This document shows, piece after piece, positions 25,899-36,284 of a stretch of DNA of 64,000 nt. The stretch covers positions 1-64,000 of the forward strand of contig JAFUVQ010000042.1 in NCBI GenBank assembly GCA_017477505.1. The letters are read 5' to 3'. The notes beneath the pieces were generated by a model. It ran no database searches and was not told the origin of the DNA. It saw only the letters and a list, made by a program, of their open reading frames with translations. Made by a program: the position numbers and the translations under genes. The stretch's first letter is position 1; every line of letters begins with the position of its first letter. This DNA comes from Eubacterium sp. (GTDB taxonomy: Bacteria; Bacillota; Clostridia; Lachnospirales; Lachnospiraceae).

Positions 25899-27113
25899 AT
25901 GAGTGAAGATGAAATAAAAATCTATGATGTTTGTATTATAGGTGCAGGCGCCTCCGGTCTTGCTGCAGCGATATCCGCAGCAAGAAGAGGCAAAAGCTGC
26001 ATTATTATAGATAAGAATAAGAAATGCGGTCAGAAGTTATACGCAACAGGGAACGGCAGGTGCAATATTGCAAATGCCGTTCTTCGTGCGGATAGCTTCT
26101 TTTTTAATGAATTCGCTAATGCGGTCATGACTGATGAAAATGTAAAGGCTTTTTATGATTTCTTCGAAAGCCTCGGAATTCCATTTTCAGAGAAAGATAG
26201 TTACCTTTATCCGGTTTCAATGCAGGCCTCTGCAATTGTATGGGCACTGAAAGATGAATTAAAACATCTCGGTGTAGTATTACTGGAGGGCGAAGCAGTT
26301 AAGGATATCAGTTTTTCTCATGGCAGATTCCAAAGTATCACTGAAAAAAGAAGAATATTATCAGACAAGCTGATACTTGCCACCGGAAGTCCTGCAGCAC
26401 CTAAATGCGGCGGCACTGATGAAGATACCATTTATGGGTTATACAAAAAGCTTGGACTTAAGTTCAATCCTTACAGACCTGTTCTGACACCGCTTAAGGC
26501 TGAATCCATCGTAGAAGAGCTTCACGGTGTCCGTGTAAAAGCTACAGCGAAAACAGAGTCATACGGAAGAACTGTTGAGGAATCCGGAGAACTGCAGTTA
26601 GTTACAGGATATCTCTCCGGAATCATGATTTTCAATCTGTCATATTATATAAGAAATAAAAGTACCATAAAGCTGGATTTAATACCTAATATGACAGAAG
26701 AAGAGATAATTAAGCTTATCAGAGATGCCTGGGTTAATATCAAAGACAGGAAAACAGAAGGAATACTTAATGCGTTTATTCCTGATAAACTCGCTGCATA
26801 TTTCACTTCTCATTTCACATCCGATTCAGAAAGAGCCGAAACAGTTGATACAAAAATCAAAGAGATAAGTTCAATTGTGCACAAGATGAAAAACTGGGAA
26901 GTAACAGTAACTCCTGCTGATAACTATGATAAGGCTCAGTCGGCTGCCGGAGGAGTTAAGACTGATTTGATCAGTCCTGAAAATATGAGAGTGACCGGTA
27001 CGATTGAAGGCTTGTATGTAACCGGAGAAGCTGCTGATGTAACAGGAAAATGCGGCGGTTATAATCTCATGTGGGCCTTTATAACGGGAATGAAGGCAGG
27101 AAACAGTATATGA
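25899..27113 (+). CDS. HI0933/YhiN-like NAD(P)/FAD-dependent oxidoreductase
   Basis: Flavoprotein of the BaiN/HI0933 family. The dinucleotide-binding motif GAGASGLAAAISAARRG is at residues about 14-30, followed by the family signature CGQKLYATGNGRCNIAN, and a C-terminal FAD block contains GEAADVTGKCGGYNLMWAF. Length of 404 is normal. Substrate is unknown; some family members act on bile-acid intermediates, others have no known role. Its stop overlaps the start of the next flavoprotein (ATGA). Confidence 0.9.
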   Translation: MSEDEIKIYDVCIIGAGASGLAAAISAARRGKSCIIIDKNKKCGQKLYATGNGRCNIANAVLRADSFFFNEFANAVMTDENVKAFYDFFESLGIPFSEKDSYLYPVSMQASAIVWALKDELKHLGVVLLEGEAVKDISFSHGRFQSITEKRRILSDKLILATGSPAAPKCGGTDEDTIYGLYKKLGLKFNPYRPVLTPLKAESIVEELHGVRVKATAKTESYGRTVEESGELQLVTGYLSGIMIFNLSYYIRNKSTIKLDLIPNMTEEEIIKLIRDAWVNIKDRKTEGILNAFIPDKLAAYFTSHFTSDSERAETVDTKIKEISSIVHKMKNWEVTVTPADNYDKAQSAAGGVKTDLISPENMRVTGTIEGLYVTGEAADVTGKCGGYNLMWAFITGMKAGNSI

Positions 27114-28774
27114 TAAGAATTTCAAATTTAAAATTGCCTATAGGCTATAATAATGATGTTTTAAGGAAGCGGGCTGAAAGAATCCTTCATCATAATAGTC
27201 TTACTGAAGTGAAGATAGTAAGAAGATCTCTTGATTCCAGGAAAAAGGATAATATTCATTATGTTATAACACTGGATGTTACCACAGGTGATGATAAAAG
27301 GGACAAAAACATAGTTTCGGGACTTAATAAGAAGGATATAGTAATTGCAGAACCCAAAAAGTATTCATTTCCTTATAGCATCAAAGATAAAGAACTGACA
27401 CACAGACCTGTGATAGTCGGTACAGGACCTGCCGGATATTTTGCGGCATATATGCTGGCTAAGGCAGGAGTTAAACCCATAGTGCTTGAAAGGGGTTATG
27501 ACGTAGACCGCAGGAAGAATGATGTAGAGGCTTTCTGGAACGGAGGCCCGCTTGATCCGGAAAGTAATGTAAGTTTCGGTGAAGGCGGTGCCGGTACATT
27601 TTCTGACGGAAAGCTTTTTACGGGAAATAAAGATAAGACAGGCGTTATACGTAAAGTAATGAACATCTTTCATGAAATGGGAGCAGATGAAAGCATTACC
27701 TATGATGCCAAACCTCATATTGGAACAGATGTGCTCCATGAGGTAATGAAGAATCTGAGGAACTGCATTGAAAGTGAAGGCGGTGAAGTCAGATTCGGAT
27801 GCAGACTTGATGATATCGAAGTTTCGGAAAGTGCTTCCGACGCGGATAAAACACTATATAAATTAACCATAAATAATAGTAATAAAAATGAAAAGCCGGC
27901 AGCAACCGAATTTATATATACGGATGCTCTGATCCTGGCTGTAGGTCACAGTTCAAGAGATACTTTTCATATGCTGAAGCAAAGAGGCTTCTCCATGGAA
28001 CGTAAGCCCTTTGCCATGGGACTGCGTATTGAGCACAGGAGAGAGGATATTGACAATGCACAGTACGGCACCGGTCATGACGAAAGACTCCCCGCGGCTG
28101 ACTATAAGATGACCTATCACAGCAAAAACGGCAGAAATGTTTTCTCTTTCTGTATGTGTCCCGGTGGCTATGTGGTAAACGCGTCATCAGTACCCGGGTG
28201 CATGACAGTTAACGGAATGAGCTACAGTAAAAGAGATTCTGATAATTCCAACAGCGCTATAGTTGTAAATGTAATGCCGGAAGATTTCGGAGAGGGCGAC
28301 GAACTCAAAGGATTAGAATTTCAACAGAATCTGGAAGAGACATTTTACAAAGCAGGGGACGGTCTTATCCCTGTACAGCGTTTTGGAGATTTTAAGGCGG
28401 GAATCCCTACAACTTCATTCGGAACGGTCACTCCTGTCATGAAGGGAAAATATACATATGCTGATTTAAAAAGGTGTTTGCCACAATATATAGTAAATGC
28501 TATAATCGAGGGAGTGGATTTTTTCGGAGGAATCATCCCTTGTTTCAACAGCGATGACAGCCTGCTTTCCGGAATAGAAAGCCGAACTTCCAGTCCGGTC
28601 CGCATAATCCGCGAAGCCACTTTGATGGCACCGGAATTTCCCGGTATCTTCCCGTGCGGTGAAGGTGCAGGCTACGCCGGAGGTATAACTTCGGCTGCGG
28701 CTGACGGAATCAGGTGTGCAGAAGCTTTAATGCAGTATTTATTGGAATTGGAGAATTATGAATTACAGAGATGA
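27110..28774 (+). CDS. FAD-dependent dehydrogenase of unknown substrate (COG2509 type)
   Basis: A second flavoprotein, of 554 residues. The start at 27110 (ATGA overlap with the previous stop) is preferred over an in-frame ATG at 27071, which would lie inside that gene. A short N-terminal domain of about 90 residues precedes the dinucleotide motif GTGPAGYFAAYMLAKAG. Later blocks are SFGEGGAGTFSDGKLFTG and, at the end, PCGEGAGYAGGITSAAADG. This matches uncharacterised FAD-dependent proteins common in Firmicutes. It overlaps proB by 17 bases. Confidence 0.88.
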   Translation: MIRISNLKLPIGYNNDVLRKRAERILHHNSLTEVKIVRRSLDSRKKDNIHYVITLDVTTGDDKRDKNIVSGLNKKDIVIAEPKKYSFPYSIKDKELTHRPVIVGTGPAGYFAAYMLAKAGVKPIVLERGYDVDRRKNDVEAFWNGGPLDPESNVSFGEGGAGTFSDGKLFTGNKDKTGVIRKVMNIFHEMGADESITYDAKPHIGTDVLHEVMKNLRNCIESEGGEVRFGCRLDDIEVSESASDADKTLYKLTINNSNKNEKPAATEFIYTDALILAVGHSSRDTFHMLKQRGFSMERKPFAMGLRIEHRREDIDNAQYGTGHDERLPAADYKMTYHSKNGRNVFSFCMCPGGYVVNASSVPGCMTVNGMSYSKRDSDNSNSAIVVNVMPEDFGEGDELKGLEFQQNLEETFYKAGDGLIPVQRFGDFKAGIPTTSFGTVTPVMKGKYTYADLKRCLPQYIVNAIIEGVDFFGGIIPCFNSDDSLLSGIESRTSSPVRIIREATLMAPEFPGIFPCGEGAGYAGGITSAAADGIRCAEALMQYLLELENYELQR

Positions 28775-29612
28775 ATTAAAAAACAAAAAGCGAATAGTAG
28801 TGAAGATCGGTTCTTCTTCCCTGATCCACAAAGAAACCGGGGATATCGACTTTCTAAAGATGGAGAAGCTGGTAAGGATACTCAGTGATCTTAAAAATCA
28901 GGACAAGGATGTGGTTCTTGTTTCCTCAGGTTCAATTTCAGTAGGCTGCAAAGCTCTCGAGCTTAAGAAACGACCTGAGCTTCTTCCTATGAAGCAGGCC
29001 TGTGCGGCACTTGGACAGGGACAGCTCATGATGATATACCAGAAGCTTTTCCTTGAGTATAATCATAAGGCAGCACAGGTTCTCCTAACATTTGATGTTA
29101 TTACATCCAACGAAAGAAGAGTAAATGCGGAGAATACTCTGAAACAGCTTCTGGATCTGGATATAATACCTGTAGTAAATGAAAATGATACTGTTGCTAC
29201 TGATGAGATAGATTTCGGAGATAATGATACCCTTTCGGCTATCGTTTCCACACTTATCGATGCCGATCTTCTTATTCTGATCACGGATATAGACGGTTTC
29301 TATACGGATGACCCTCATTCTAATCCTGATGCAGTAAGACTTTCCGTAATCGAAAAGATTGATCATAATCTTAAAAGCATGGCCAAGGGAAGCAGCACTA
29401 CTCACGGAACCGGTGGAATGGCAACCAAGATTGCTGCAGCAAGAATCGTTACCAAAACCGGAGCTGATATGGTTATCATGGATTCTTCTGATCTTGAGAA
29501 TATTCCTCGTATCATGGATGGTGAAGATATAGGAACGCTTTTCGTTGCCAATCCAAACAGTGACATTGATATAACTGATTATATTGTCAACAAGAAATAT
29601 ATACATAAATAG
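28758..29612 (+). CDS. proB: Glutamate 5-kinase
   Basis: First step of proline synthesis: ATP-dependent phosphorylation of glutamate. Motifs visible are [40 protein letters not shown] and [14 protein letters not shown]. At 284 residues it has the amino-acid-kinase domain but no C-terminal PUA domain, as in several Firmicutes. It starts within the upstream flavoprotein gene and is followed by proA after 10 bases. Confidence 0.96.
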   Translation: MNYRDELKNKKRIVVKIGSSSLIHKETGDIDFLKMEKLVRILSDLKNQDKDVVLVSSGSISVGCKALELKKRPELLPMKQACAALGQGQLMMIYQKLFLEYNHKAAQVLLTFDVITSNERRVNAENTLKQLLDLDIIPVVNENDTVATDEIDFGDNDTLSAIVSTLIDADLLILITDIDGFYTDDPHSNPDAVRLSVIEKIDHNLKSMAKGSSTTHGTGGMATKIAAARIVTKTGADMVIMDSSDLENIPRIMDGEDIGTLFVANPNSDIDITDYIVNKKYIHK

Positions 29613-29622
29613 GGAGAAATAT

Positions 29623-30870
29623 ATGTACGATCTGAATTCTGTTTTAGAAAAAGCAAAAACTGCAAAACCGGTCATCTCCAGACTTGGTACTGATGACAAG
29701 AATAATGCTCTTATTGCTGTTGCTGAGCATCTGATCAAATGTAAAGATGAGATAGTTAAAGCCAACAGGATAGACATAAGCAAGGCTGAAGAAAATGGTA
29801 TGAGCCCGGCTCTTATCGACAGACTCCGTCTTACAGACGAAAGAATAGCCGGAATGGCAGAAGGCGTCAAAGAGGTAGCTGCTCTTCCTGATCCTGTAGG
29901 AGAAGTCCTCAGTATGTGGAAAAGACCTAACGGCCTTACCATAGGTGAGAAAAGAGTTCCTATGGGTGTTATCGCTATCATATATGAGTCAAGACCGAAT
30001 GTAACAGTCGATTCATTTGCACTTACTTTTAAGGCAGGAAATGCCGTAGTGCTCCGAGGCGGAAGTGATTCTATTAATTCCAATCTAGCTCTTGTCAGGA
30101 TTATCAAAGAAGCTCTTTCGGCATCAGGAGTAACAGAGGATGCCATAAGCCTTGTTGAAGACACTGACAGACAGTATGCTGAAGCCCTTATGAAGGCAAA
30201 CGGATATGTAGACCTTCTTATACCCAGAGGCGGTGCGGGACTCATCAGGAGCGTTGTAATGAATGCTACAGTTCCTGTTATTGAGACCGGTACAGGTAAC
30301 TGCCATATCTTCGTTGATGAGACAGCTGATATCAATATGGCCGTAAGGATAATCAGAAATGCAAAGCTTCAGAGACTCGGTGTATGTAACGCATGTGAGT
30401 CCCTTGTAATTCATAAGAATATTGCGGATGAAGCTATACCGATAATAGCATCCGACCTTGCAAGTGATGAGGTTGAGATCAGAGGAGATGAGACTGCTCA
30501 GGCAATATCTCAGGTTATAGTACCTGCTACTGAAGAGGATTATGGCACTGAATATCTTGCCAAGATTATATCCGCAAAGGTTGTGGACAACATCGACGAG
30601 GCTATAGCTCATATCAATAAATACTCAACAGGTCATTCAGAGGCTATTATTACAAATGATTATAATAATGCCCAGAAGTTCCTTGAAGAAGTTGATTCTG
30701 CCGCAGTATATGTAAATGCATCAACCAGATTCACAGACGGTTTCATGTTCGGCTTCGGCGCTGAGATAGGAATCTCTACCCAGAAGCTTCATGCAAGAGG
30801 ACCTATGGGACTTAAGGCTCTTACATCTACAAAGTATATTATTTATGGAAATGGACAGGTGCGTGATTAA
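29623..30870 (+). CDS. proA: Glutamate-5-semialdehyde dehydrogenase (gamma-glutamyl phosphate reductase)
   Basis: Second step of proline synthesis, NADPH-dependent. The ATG at 29623 follows GGGAG correctly; an earlier in-frame ATG at 29584 lies inside proB. Family blocks are [26 protein letters not shown], the catalytic-Cys region [13 protein letters not shown] and STGHSEAI. Length of 415 is normal. It overlaps the MoxR-type gene by one base. Confidence 0.97.
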   Translation: MYDLNSVLEKAKTAKPVISRLGTDDKNNALIAVAEHLIKCKDEIVKANRIDISKAEENGMSPALIDRLRLTDERIAGMAEGVKEVAALPDPVGEVLSMWKRPNGLTIGEKRVPMGVIAIIYESRPNVTVDSFALTFKAGNAVVLRGGSDSINSNLALVRIIKEALSASGVTEDAISLVEDTDRQYAEALMKANGYVDLLIPRGGAGLIRSVVMNATVPVIETGTGNCHIFVDETADINMAVRIIRNAKLQRLGVCNACESLVIHKNIADEAIPIIASDLASDEVEIRGDETAQAISQVIVPATEEDYGTEYLAKIISAKVVDNIDEAIAHINKYSTGHSEAIITNDYNNAQKFLEEVDSAAVYVNASTRFTDGFMFGFGAEIGISTQKLHARGPMGLKALTSTKYIIYGNGQVRD

Positions 30871-31694
30871 TGAATACATCTAATACAAAGTTTACCGGAT
30901 CAAGAGAGTATGTTGCATCAGAAGATCTTATGAAAGCAGTTGATGTGGCTATAGCTCTTGAGAAACCTCTTCTCATTAAGGGTGAACCCGGCACGGGTAA
31001 AACCATGCTTGCTGAAGCTATAAGTGAAAGTCTTGGAAAGAAACTGATCATCTGGAATATCAAATCAACTACAAAGGCTCAGGACGGCCTTTATGTTTAT
31101 GATACCATTCAGAGACTGTATGACAGTCAGTTCGGCGTTGAAGGCGTAGATGATATAGGAAAATATATTAAGCTCGGAAAGCTTGGAGAAGCCTTCAGCA
31201 GTGATGAACAGGTAGTTCTTCTTATCGATGAGATCGATAAGGCAGATCTTGAGTTCCCGAATGACCTTCTCTGGGAGCTTGATAAGATGGAATTCTATAT
31301 CCATGAAACCAAGGAACTGGTTAAAGCCAAAACCAGACCTATAGTTATCATCACTTCAAATGCGGAGAAGGAGCTTCCGGATGCATTCCTTCGTCGATGC
31401 ATTTTCCATTATATTGCCTTCCCGGAGCAGGAAGAGATGCAGGAAATCGTTAACGTACATTTTGAGAATCTGGATGAAAATCTTCTCAAATACGCCATGG
31501 ATACATTTTACTGGATCAGAAGTGTTAAAGGGGTAAGGAAGAAGCCAAGCACCAGCGAGCTTATTGACTGGCTTCAGGCCCTTATTCTCGGTGCACAGGA
31601 TCCGGAACTTATCAAGAAGGAACTTCCGTACCTTGGAGTACTCATTAAGAAGGATGAGGATATAGAGGTTGTAAAGAAAGAGAGAACATACTGA
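30870..31694 (+). CDS. MoxR-type AAA+ ATPase
   Basis: Chaperone-like AAA+ ATPase of the MoxR group, which works with VWA-domain partners to mature metal- or redox-containing complexes. Walker A is GEPGTGKT near residue 37; Walker B is VVLLIDEIDKADLEFPNDLL; the sensor block is PIVIITSNAEKELPDAFLRRC. Length of 274 is normal. The VWA partner follows directly. What the pair matures is not evident here. Confidence 0.92.
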   Translation: MNTSNTKFTGSREYVASEDLMKAVDVAIALEKPLLIKGEPGTGKTMLAEAISESLGKKLIIWNIKSTTKAQDGLYVYDTIQRLYDSQFGVEGVDDIGKYIKLGKLGEAFSSDEQVVLLIDEIDKADLEFPNDLLWELDKMEFYIHETKELVKAKTRPIVIITSNAEKELPDAFLRRCIFHYIAFPEQEEMQEIVNVHFENLDENLLKYAMDTFYWIRSVKGVRKKPSTSELIDWLQALILGAQDPELIKKELPYLGVLIKKDEDIEVVKKERTY

Positions 31695-31695
31695 T

Positions 31696-32895
31696 TTGTT
31701 TACTGAATTCTTTTATGTCTTAAAGGATAAAGGCCTCAAGATTTCAATGACTGAATGGATCACATTCATGGATGCCCTTGATAAGGATCTTGCCCATTCA
31801 AGTCTTGAGGAACTGTATTCTCTCGGACGAATGATACTTGTTAAAACTGAATCGGATTTCGATAAATACGATCTGGCCTTTGCTGAGTATTTCAAGAATA
31901 TCAAACATGACGATGATATTCCTGCCAATATCAAAAAATTCCTGGATAAAGAAGATATGGAGCAGTCCCAGCAGAACATAGATCTCTATGCCTACGAGAC
32001 TAAACGTGACGCTGAAGAAACCAAGCGTCTTCTTCGTGAGCGTATAAATGAGCAGCAGACAGAGCATAACGGTGGTAACTACTGGATAGGTACCAGCGGC
32101 GGTTCAGCCTTCGGTCACAGCGGTCGTAACAAAGGAGGTATCAGAATCGGCGGAAAGAGCGGGTTCCAATCTGCTTTTATGGTAAATGGGGAGCGCAGAT
32201 ATCAGGACTTCAGACATGATAAGACTCTTGATATAAGACAGTTCCAGATTGCCTTCAGAAAGCTTCGTCAGTATTCCGCCCGTATTGATGTTCCGGAAAC
32301 AGAGCTGGATCTTCCCAAGACTATAGATTCTACCTGTAATAACGGCGGATATCTTAAGATAGAATATCAGAAACCGAGAAAAAATACTGTAAAGCTTCTT
32401 TTGTTCTTTGACTGCGGAGGAACTATGTATCCTTTTATGGAGCTCTGTAATTCACTGTTCCAGGCAGTTTATAAGGCAAATCATTTTAAAGATGTTAAAA
32501 CATATTATTTCCATAACTGCATTTACAGCAAGGTATACAAGACTGCCGAATGCGAGTATGGCGACTGGATAAGTCTGGAAGAGGTTTTCAGGCTTACGGA
32601 TAAGGACTATAAGGTTATCATAGTAGGAGATGCCCAGATGGCTCCCGAGGAGCTGTTTGATATCAATGGCAATTACAGAGGACCTAATGATGGCAAGTCC
32701 GGTTATGAATGGAATAAAATGCTCAGCAAGAAATATCGCAAGGTTATCTGGCTGAATCCGCGAATGCATGGAGCCATGACCAAGCGCTATGCCTGGATGG
32801 AAGCAGAAGATACTCTGGCTGAGATTTATAAAATGTTCCCGCTTACGGTGGACGGGCTTAAAGAGGGGATTAAGCTCCTGATGGCACCGAGGTAA
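31696..32895 (+). CDS. VWA-domain (CoxE-like) partner of the MoxR ATPase
   Basis: A 399-residue protein with a helical N-terminal half, a Gly-rich linker (SGGSAFGHSGRNKGG) and a C-terminal von Willebrand A fold. The metal-site motif, normally DxSxS or DVGGSM, reads DCGGTM here, so the adhesion site is altered but keeps Asp and Thr. The start is TTG at 31696, two bases after the moxR-type stop, with only a weak purine stretch before it, so translation is probably coupled. Function follows from the pair: substrate recognition for the AAA+ motor. Confidence 0.87.
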   Translation: MFTEFFYVLKDKGLKISMTEWITFMDALDKDLAHSSLEELYSLGRMILVKTESDFDKYDLAFAEYFKNIKHDDDIPANIKKFLDKEDMEQSQQNIDLYAYETKRDAEETKRLLRERINEQQTEHNGGNYWIGTSGGSAFGHSGRNKGGIRIGGKSGFQSAFMVNGERRYQDFRHDKTLDIRQFQIAFRKLRQYSARIDVPETELDLPKTIDSTCNNGGYLKIEYQKPRKNTVKLLLFFDCGGTMYPFMELCNSLFQAVYKANHFKDVKTYYFHNCIYSKVYKTAECEYGDWISLEEVFRLTDKDYKVIIVGDAQMAPEELFDINGNYRGPNDGKSGYEWNKMLSKKYRKVIWLNPRMHGAMTKRYAWMEAEDTLAEIYKMFPLTVDGLKEGIKLLMAPR

Positions 32896-32965
32896 GAATT
32901 ATTGCATTTGAGACAAATATATGTCCGGATCTGCAGTTGTTGTGATTATTGGGGAGGTATGAAAT

Positions 32966-33991
32966 ATGGGAGGAAATGAATTTGACTTTAGAGAAGTAAG
33001 TGACGAGCAGACTAAAGACTTCCGTGAAGTAACTTATAACAATCCGATCAGTACAGAAGCTGACCCGATTGAAGCATTCAAAGGCAAAAAAGGCCTGGTA
33101 CTCTGTGGTGGCGGAGCAAAAGGCGTATTCCAATGCGGTGTTCTACGTATCCTTAAGGAAAAAGGCCTTCTCGACAATATCGGAGCTATATCAGGTGTTT
33201 CCATAGGTGCCATTAATTCCGTGCTTTATATGATGGATGATATGGATGGCATGGATAAAGTGTGGGATGATATGGATCCCGAGAATGTCATTTCCATAGA
33301 TAATCTTGAGATAGGTGAAAACGGATTATATTTTTCCAGAAGCAAAGTCACAAAAATACTTACTGACTATCTTGACTTTGATAAGATCAGAAATTCAGAT
33401 ATAAAGCTTTATGCCGGGGTATCAAAGATTCTAGGCCCTGATACTTATGTTGCTGAATATCTGACACTGAACGGGAAAAGCGATACTGAGATAAAAGATA
33501 TCATAACTGCCTCTTCATCACTTCCCGTAATATATGAACCGGTTAAGATAAACGGAGCTCTTTATATGGATGGAGGTCCTACCGACAATGAACCGGTCAA
33601 GCCTCTTTATGACGCCGGAATCAGAGATTTTATCGTAATAGGCATGACCTATGGTAAGAAATTTGACGAAACAAAATATCCCGGAGCTCATTTTGAAGTG
33701 ATATATCCTTCACTTGATCTGGGCGGACTTTTATCCGGAACACTTAATTTCTATGATTCAAATAAAGAATTTGTAAGAAAACTCGGCAGGAAAGACGCCG
33801 AACGATATATAAAGATACATATTGAAATGGATGAAAGCTATATAGCCATGGAACAGACTCTTAAGGAAATCGATCAAAGGTCTGTCATAAATGATGCCAG
33901 GGCAACAAACGCTTACAATACATTTCATAGCCGTATATCCTCATCTATGGATTATATTAAAAATCTGGATGAGAAATATAAGGATTATTAA
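32966..33991 (+). CDS. Patatin-like phospholipase
   Basis: Serine acyl hydrolase with a Ser-Asp dyad. The oxyanion motif CGGGAKGVFQCGVL is near residue 48, the nucleophile motif GVSIG near 76 and the Asp motif DGGPTDNEPV near 207. There is no signal peptide, so it is likely cytoplasmic or membrane-associated. Length is 341. RBS GGGGAGG precedes the ATG. It is followed by the phosphoesterase after 2 bases, so the two are co-expressed. Confidence 0.92.
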   Translation: MGGNEFDFREVSDEQTKDFREVTYNNPISTEADPIEAFKGKKGLVLCGGGAKGVFQCGVLRILKEKGLLDNIGAISGVSIGAINSVLYMMDDMDGMDKVWDDMDPENVISIDNLEIGENGLYFSRSKVTKILTDYLDFDKIRNSDIKLYAGVSKILGPDTYVAEYLTLNGKSDTEIKDIITASSSLPVIYEPVKINGALYMDGGPTDNEPVKPLYDAGIRDFIVIGMTYGKKFDETKYPGAHFEVIYPSLDLGGLLSGTLNFYDSNKEFVRKLGRKDAERYIKIHIEMDESYIAMEQTLKEIDQRSVINDARATNAYNTFHSRISSSMDYIKNLDEKYKDY

Positions 33992-33993
33992 AA

Positions 33994-34845
33994 ATGAAAA
34001 TATTACTATACGTATTGGTAGCTCTGGTTATTATTCTGCTGTTTATAATATTTGAGAGCATGAGAGAGATAAAATCTGTAAAGAAAAAGTCCTACAGACT
34101 CAGCTTTCCAAAGTATAAGGGAAGCCTCAGGATTGCATTCATTTCGGATTATCACTGTGCAAATAATGGCAAAAATAACAGAAAGATAGAAGCGCTGATA
34201 AAAGGTGAAAAACCGGATATGATCATTTCAGCAGGAGACATGGTCATTGGGAACAGTGACATGTATGAACTGAAGGCTACAGCCATCGACCTTCTGAATA
34301 ATCTTTCCGATATAGCACCTTTATATATGTCAAACGGAAATCATGAGTTGAAATTACGAAGATATAATCCCGGAGTAAGGGATGAATATCTTAATGCACT
34401 TTCAGACAAGATCATCTGGCTCAATAATAAGACCTTTGATTTTGATGAACATACTACGATTTTCGGCTTTGATGAGGACGACAGCTATTATTCAAGGTTT
34501 GAAAGAAAAAAGATGGAGACATCTTATCTTGAAGAATCCTTCGGAAAGAAGCCCGATCAATCGAAACTGAATATCATGATCGCTCATGATCCCGAATATT
34601 TCCCGACTTACGCAGACTACGGTGTAGACCTGGTATTATCAGGACATTATCACGGTGGGCTGGTAAGGCTGCCATTACTCGGCGGAGTTATATCCCCAAG
34701 GTTCAGACTGTTTCCGAAGTATGATTACGGAGAATTTATATCAAATGACAGCCATATGATACTTACGAACGGCCTCGGATCACATTCAATCAAACTTAGA
34801 CTTTTTAATACACCTGAAGTTGTAATAGTAGAAATAAACAAGTAA
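33994..34845 (+). CDS. Membrane-anchored metallophosphoesterase (YkuE-like)
   Basis: Calcineurin-like phosphoesterase. One N-terminal membrane segment (residues 2-20) precedes the metal motifs: SDYHC, AGDMV, GNHE and GHYHGG, with AHDP between. Length of 283 is typical of the YkuE group, proposed to act on lipid-linked or nucleotide substrates outside the membrane. It is coupled to the patatin gene and followed by a cell-wall enzyme, so a role in envelope turnover is plausible. Confidence 0.9.
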   Translation: MKILLYVLVALVIILLFIIFESMREIKSVKKKSYRLSFPKYKGSLRIAFISDYHCANNGKNNRKIEALIKGEKPDMIISAGDMVIGNSDMYELKATAIDLLNNLSDIAPLYMSNGNHELKLRRYNPGVRDEYLNALSDKIIWLNNKTFDFDEHTTIFGFDEDDSYYSRFERKKMETSYLEESFGKKPDQSKLNIMIAHDPEYFPTYADYGVDLVLSGHYHGGLVRLPLLGGVISPRFRLFPKYDYGEFISNDSHMILTNGLGSHSIKLRLFNTPEVVIVEINK

Positions 34846-34867
34846 AAACGAAAGAGGTTTTAAAAAA

Positions 34868-36244
34868 GTGGATAAGTTCCTTAAAGCTTTTCTCATCACA
34901 TTTTTTTCTATTATAGTAGTTGTTTACGGTGCATTTACTGTACTGAACTATCTGTATTTTGCTCCGGGAACCGTTGTAAACGGAATGGATCTTTCATTTA
35001 AATCCGTTGAAAAAGCAGAAGCAATACTTGACTATACAGAATTTCAGACCGAAGTAATCTTCAGGGACGGTTCCATGTCTGTATATGGCAAGGATATTGA
35101 TTTTTCCGCTAAGGTGGATACCGAACTAATGAAACTGAAGAATGAGCAGAATCCTTTCCTTTGGTTTATGTTCTGGGACAGAAAGCCGGTTTCTTTTGAT
35201 TTTACTGTGGATCTGAGTGATTCAAAGCTCAGATCTGTACTTAAAGCCAGCCGTTTTCTTGATGAAACCAAAGAGAAGAAACCTGAAAATGCTTCGGTTA
35301 TCGTAAATGACAATACCGTTTCAATAAATGAAGGCGATCCCGGTACGACCATAATCGAGGACAGACTTGTAAATGAGCTGTATGATTCTATAAAGAATCT
35401 TCAGAGAACCTATTATGTTTCCGAAGAATGCTATGAAAAACCCATGTATGCATCTGACAGTGAAAAGGTTCAGAATTGTTTTAAGGAAGTAAATGAATAT
35501 CTTGAACTGGATATCAAATATATATTCGGCGATTTTGCATATCCTCTTACCAAGGATCAGCTTTACAGTATGGTAAGTATTTCCGATAATTATCAGGTTA
35601 CCATCAGGCGTGATGTGGTTCAGAAATTTGTGGAGGATTTTGCTGCAGAACATAATACATTTGGGAATTCGAAAAGACGTTTTAAAACTCACAGCGGACG
35701 TACCGCAGTTATAGATGGTTCCAATTACGGATGGGAGATAGATGTAGAAGCTGAAACAGAAGAGCTTTACAGATTGATTTCCAATAAATTTTCAGCCGAC
35801 AGAATCCCTTCATTTACACATAAAGCTTTTACTTATGGATATAACGGAGATGATATAGGCGGAAACTTTGTTGAAGTGGATCTTGGAAACCAGCACGTCT
35901 ATGTATATAAAGACGGCAAGGTTATCATCGACTGTGACTGTGTATCCGGAAATATGGCTCAGGGACACGGAACCCCTTCAGGAGTTTATGCTATAAGGGC
36001 CAAGCTCAGTCCTACGATACTCCGTGGCGATGACTATGAATCACCTGTTGATTACTGGATGCCATTTTATGGCGGTATAGGTCTCCATGACGCAAACTGG
36101 AGAGGAAGATTCGGCGGTGAGATTTATAAAACAAACGGTTCACATGGATGTGTAAATCTTCCTCCGAGCATAGCAGGTGACATTTATAGAAATGTAACTG
36201 TAGGAACTCCTGTTGTACTTTACTGGAACAGCGATCTGGAATAA
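34868..36244 (+). CDS. L,D-transpeptidase (YkuD) with peptidoglycan-binding-4 type region
   Basis: Cell-wall enzyme forming 3-3 cross-links or attaching proteins. One membrane segment lies at residues about 6-28. Two repeated extracytoplasmic segments follow (about 35-190 and 190-315). The C-terminal YkuD domain begins GNFVEVDLGNQHVYVYKDGK and has the catalytic motif SHGCVNLP near residue 426, with upstream HD at GIGLHDANW. The start is GTG at 34868 behind GAAAGAGG. Length is 458. Confidence 0.93.
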   Translation: MDKFLKAFLITFFSIIVVVYGAFTVLNYLYFAPGTVVNGMDLSFKSVEKAEAILDYTEFQTEVIFRDGSMSVYGKDIDFSAKVDTELMKLKNEQNPFLWFMFWDRKPVSFDFTVDLSDSKLRSVLKASRFLDETKEKKPENASVIVNDNTVSINEGDPGTTIIEDRLVNELYDSIKNLQRTYYVSEECYEKPMYASDSEKVQNCFKEVNEYLELDIKYIFGDFAYPLTKDQLYSMVSISDNYQVTIRRDVVQKFVEDFAAEHNTFGNSKRRFKTHSGRTAVIDGSNYGWEIDVEAETEELYRLISNKFSADRIPSFTHKAFTYGYNGDDIGGNFVEVDLGNQHVYVYKDGKVIIDCDCVSGNMAQGHGTPSGVYAIRAKLSPTILRGDDYESPVDYWMPFYGGIGLHDANWRGRFGGEIYKTNGSHGCVNLPPSIAGDIYRNVTVGTPVVLYWNSDLE

Positions 36245-36284
36245 TACCGTACAGAACTATATATGCTTTGGGAGGTGGAACAAT

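Noticed and set aside
29085-30335. A 416-codon minus-strand frame
   Set aside because: Antisense to the end of proB and most of proA, both of which show all family motifs.
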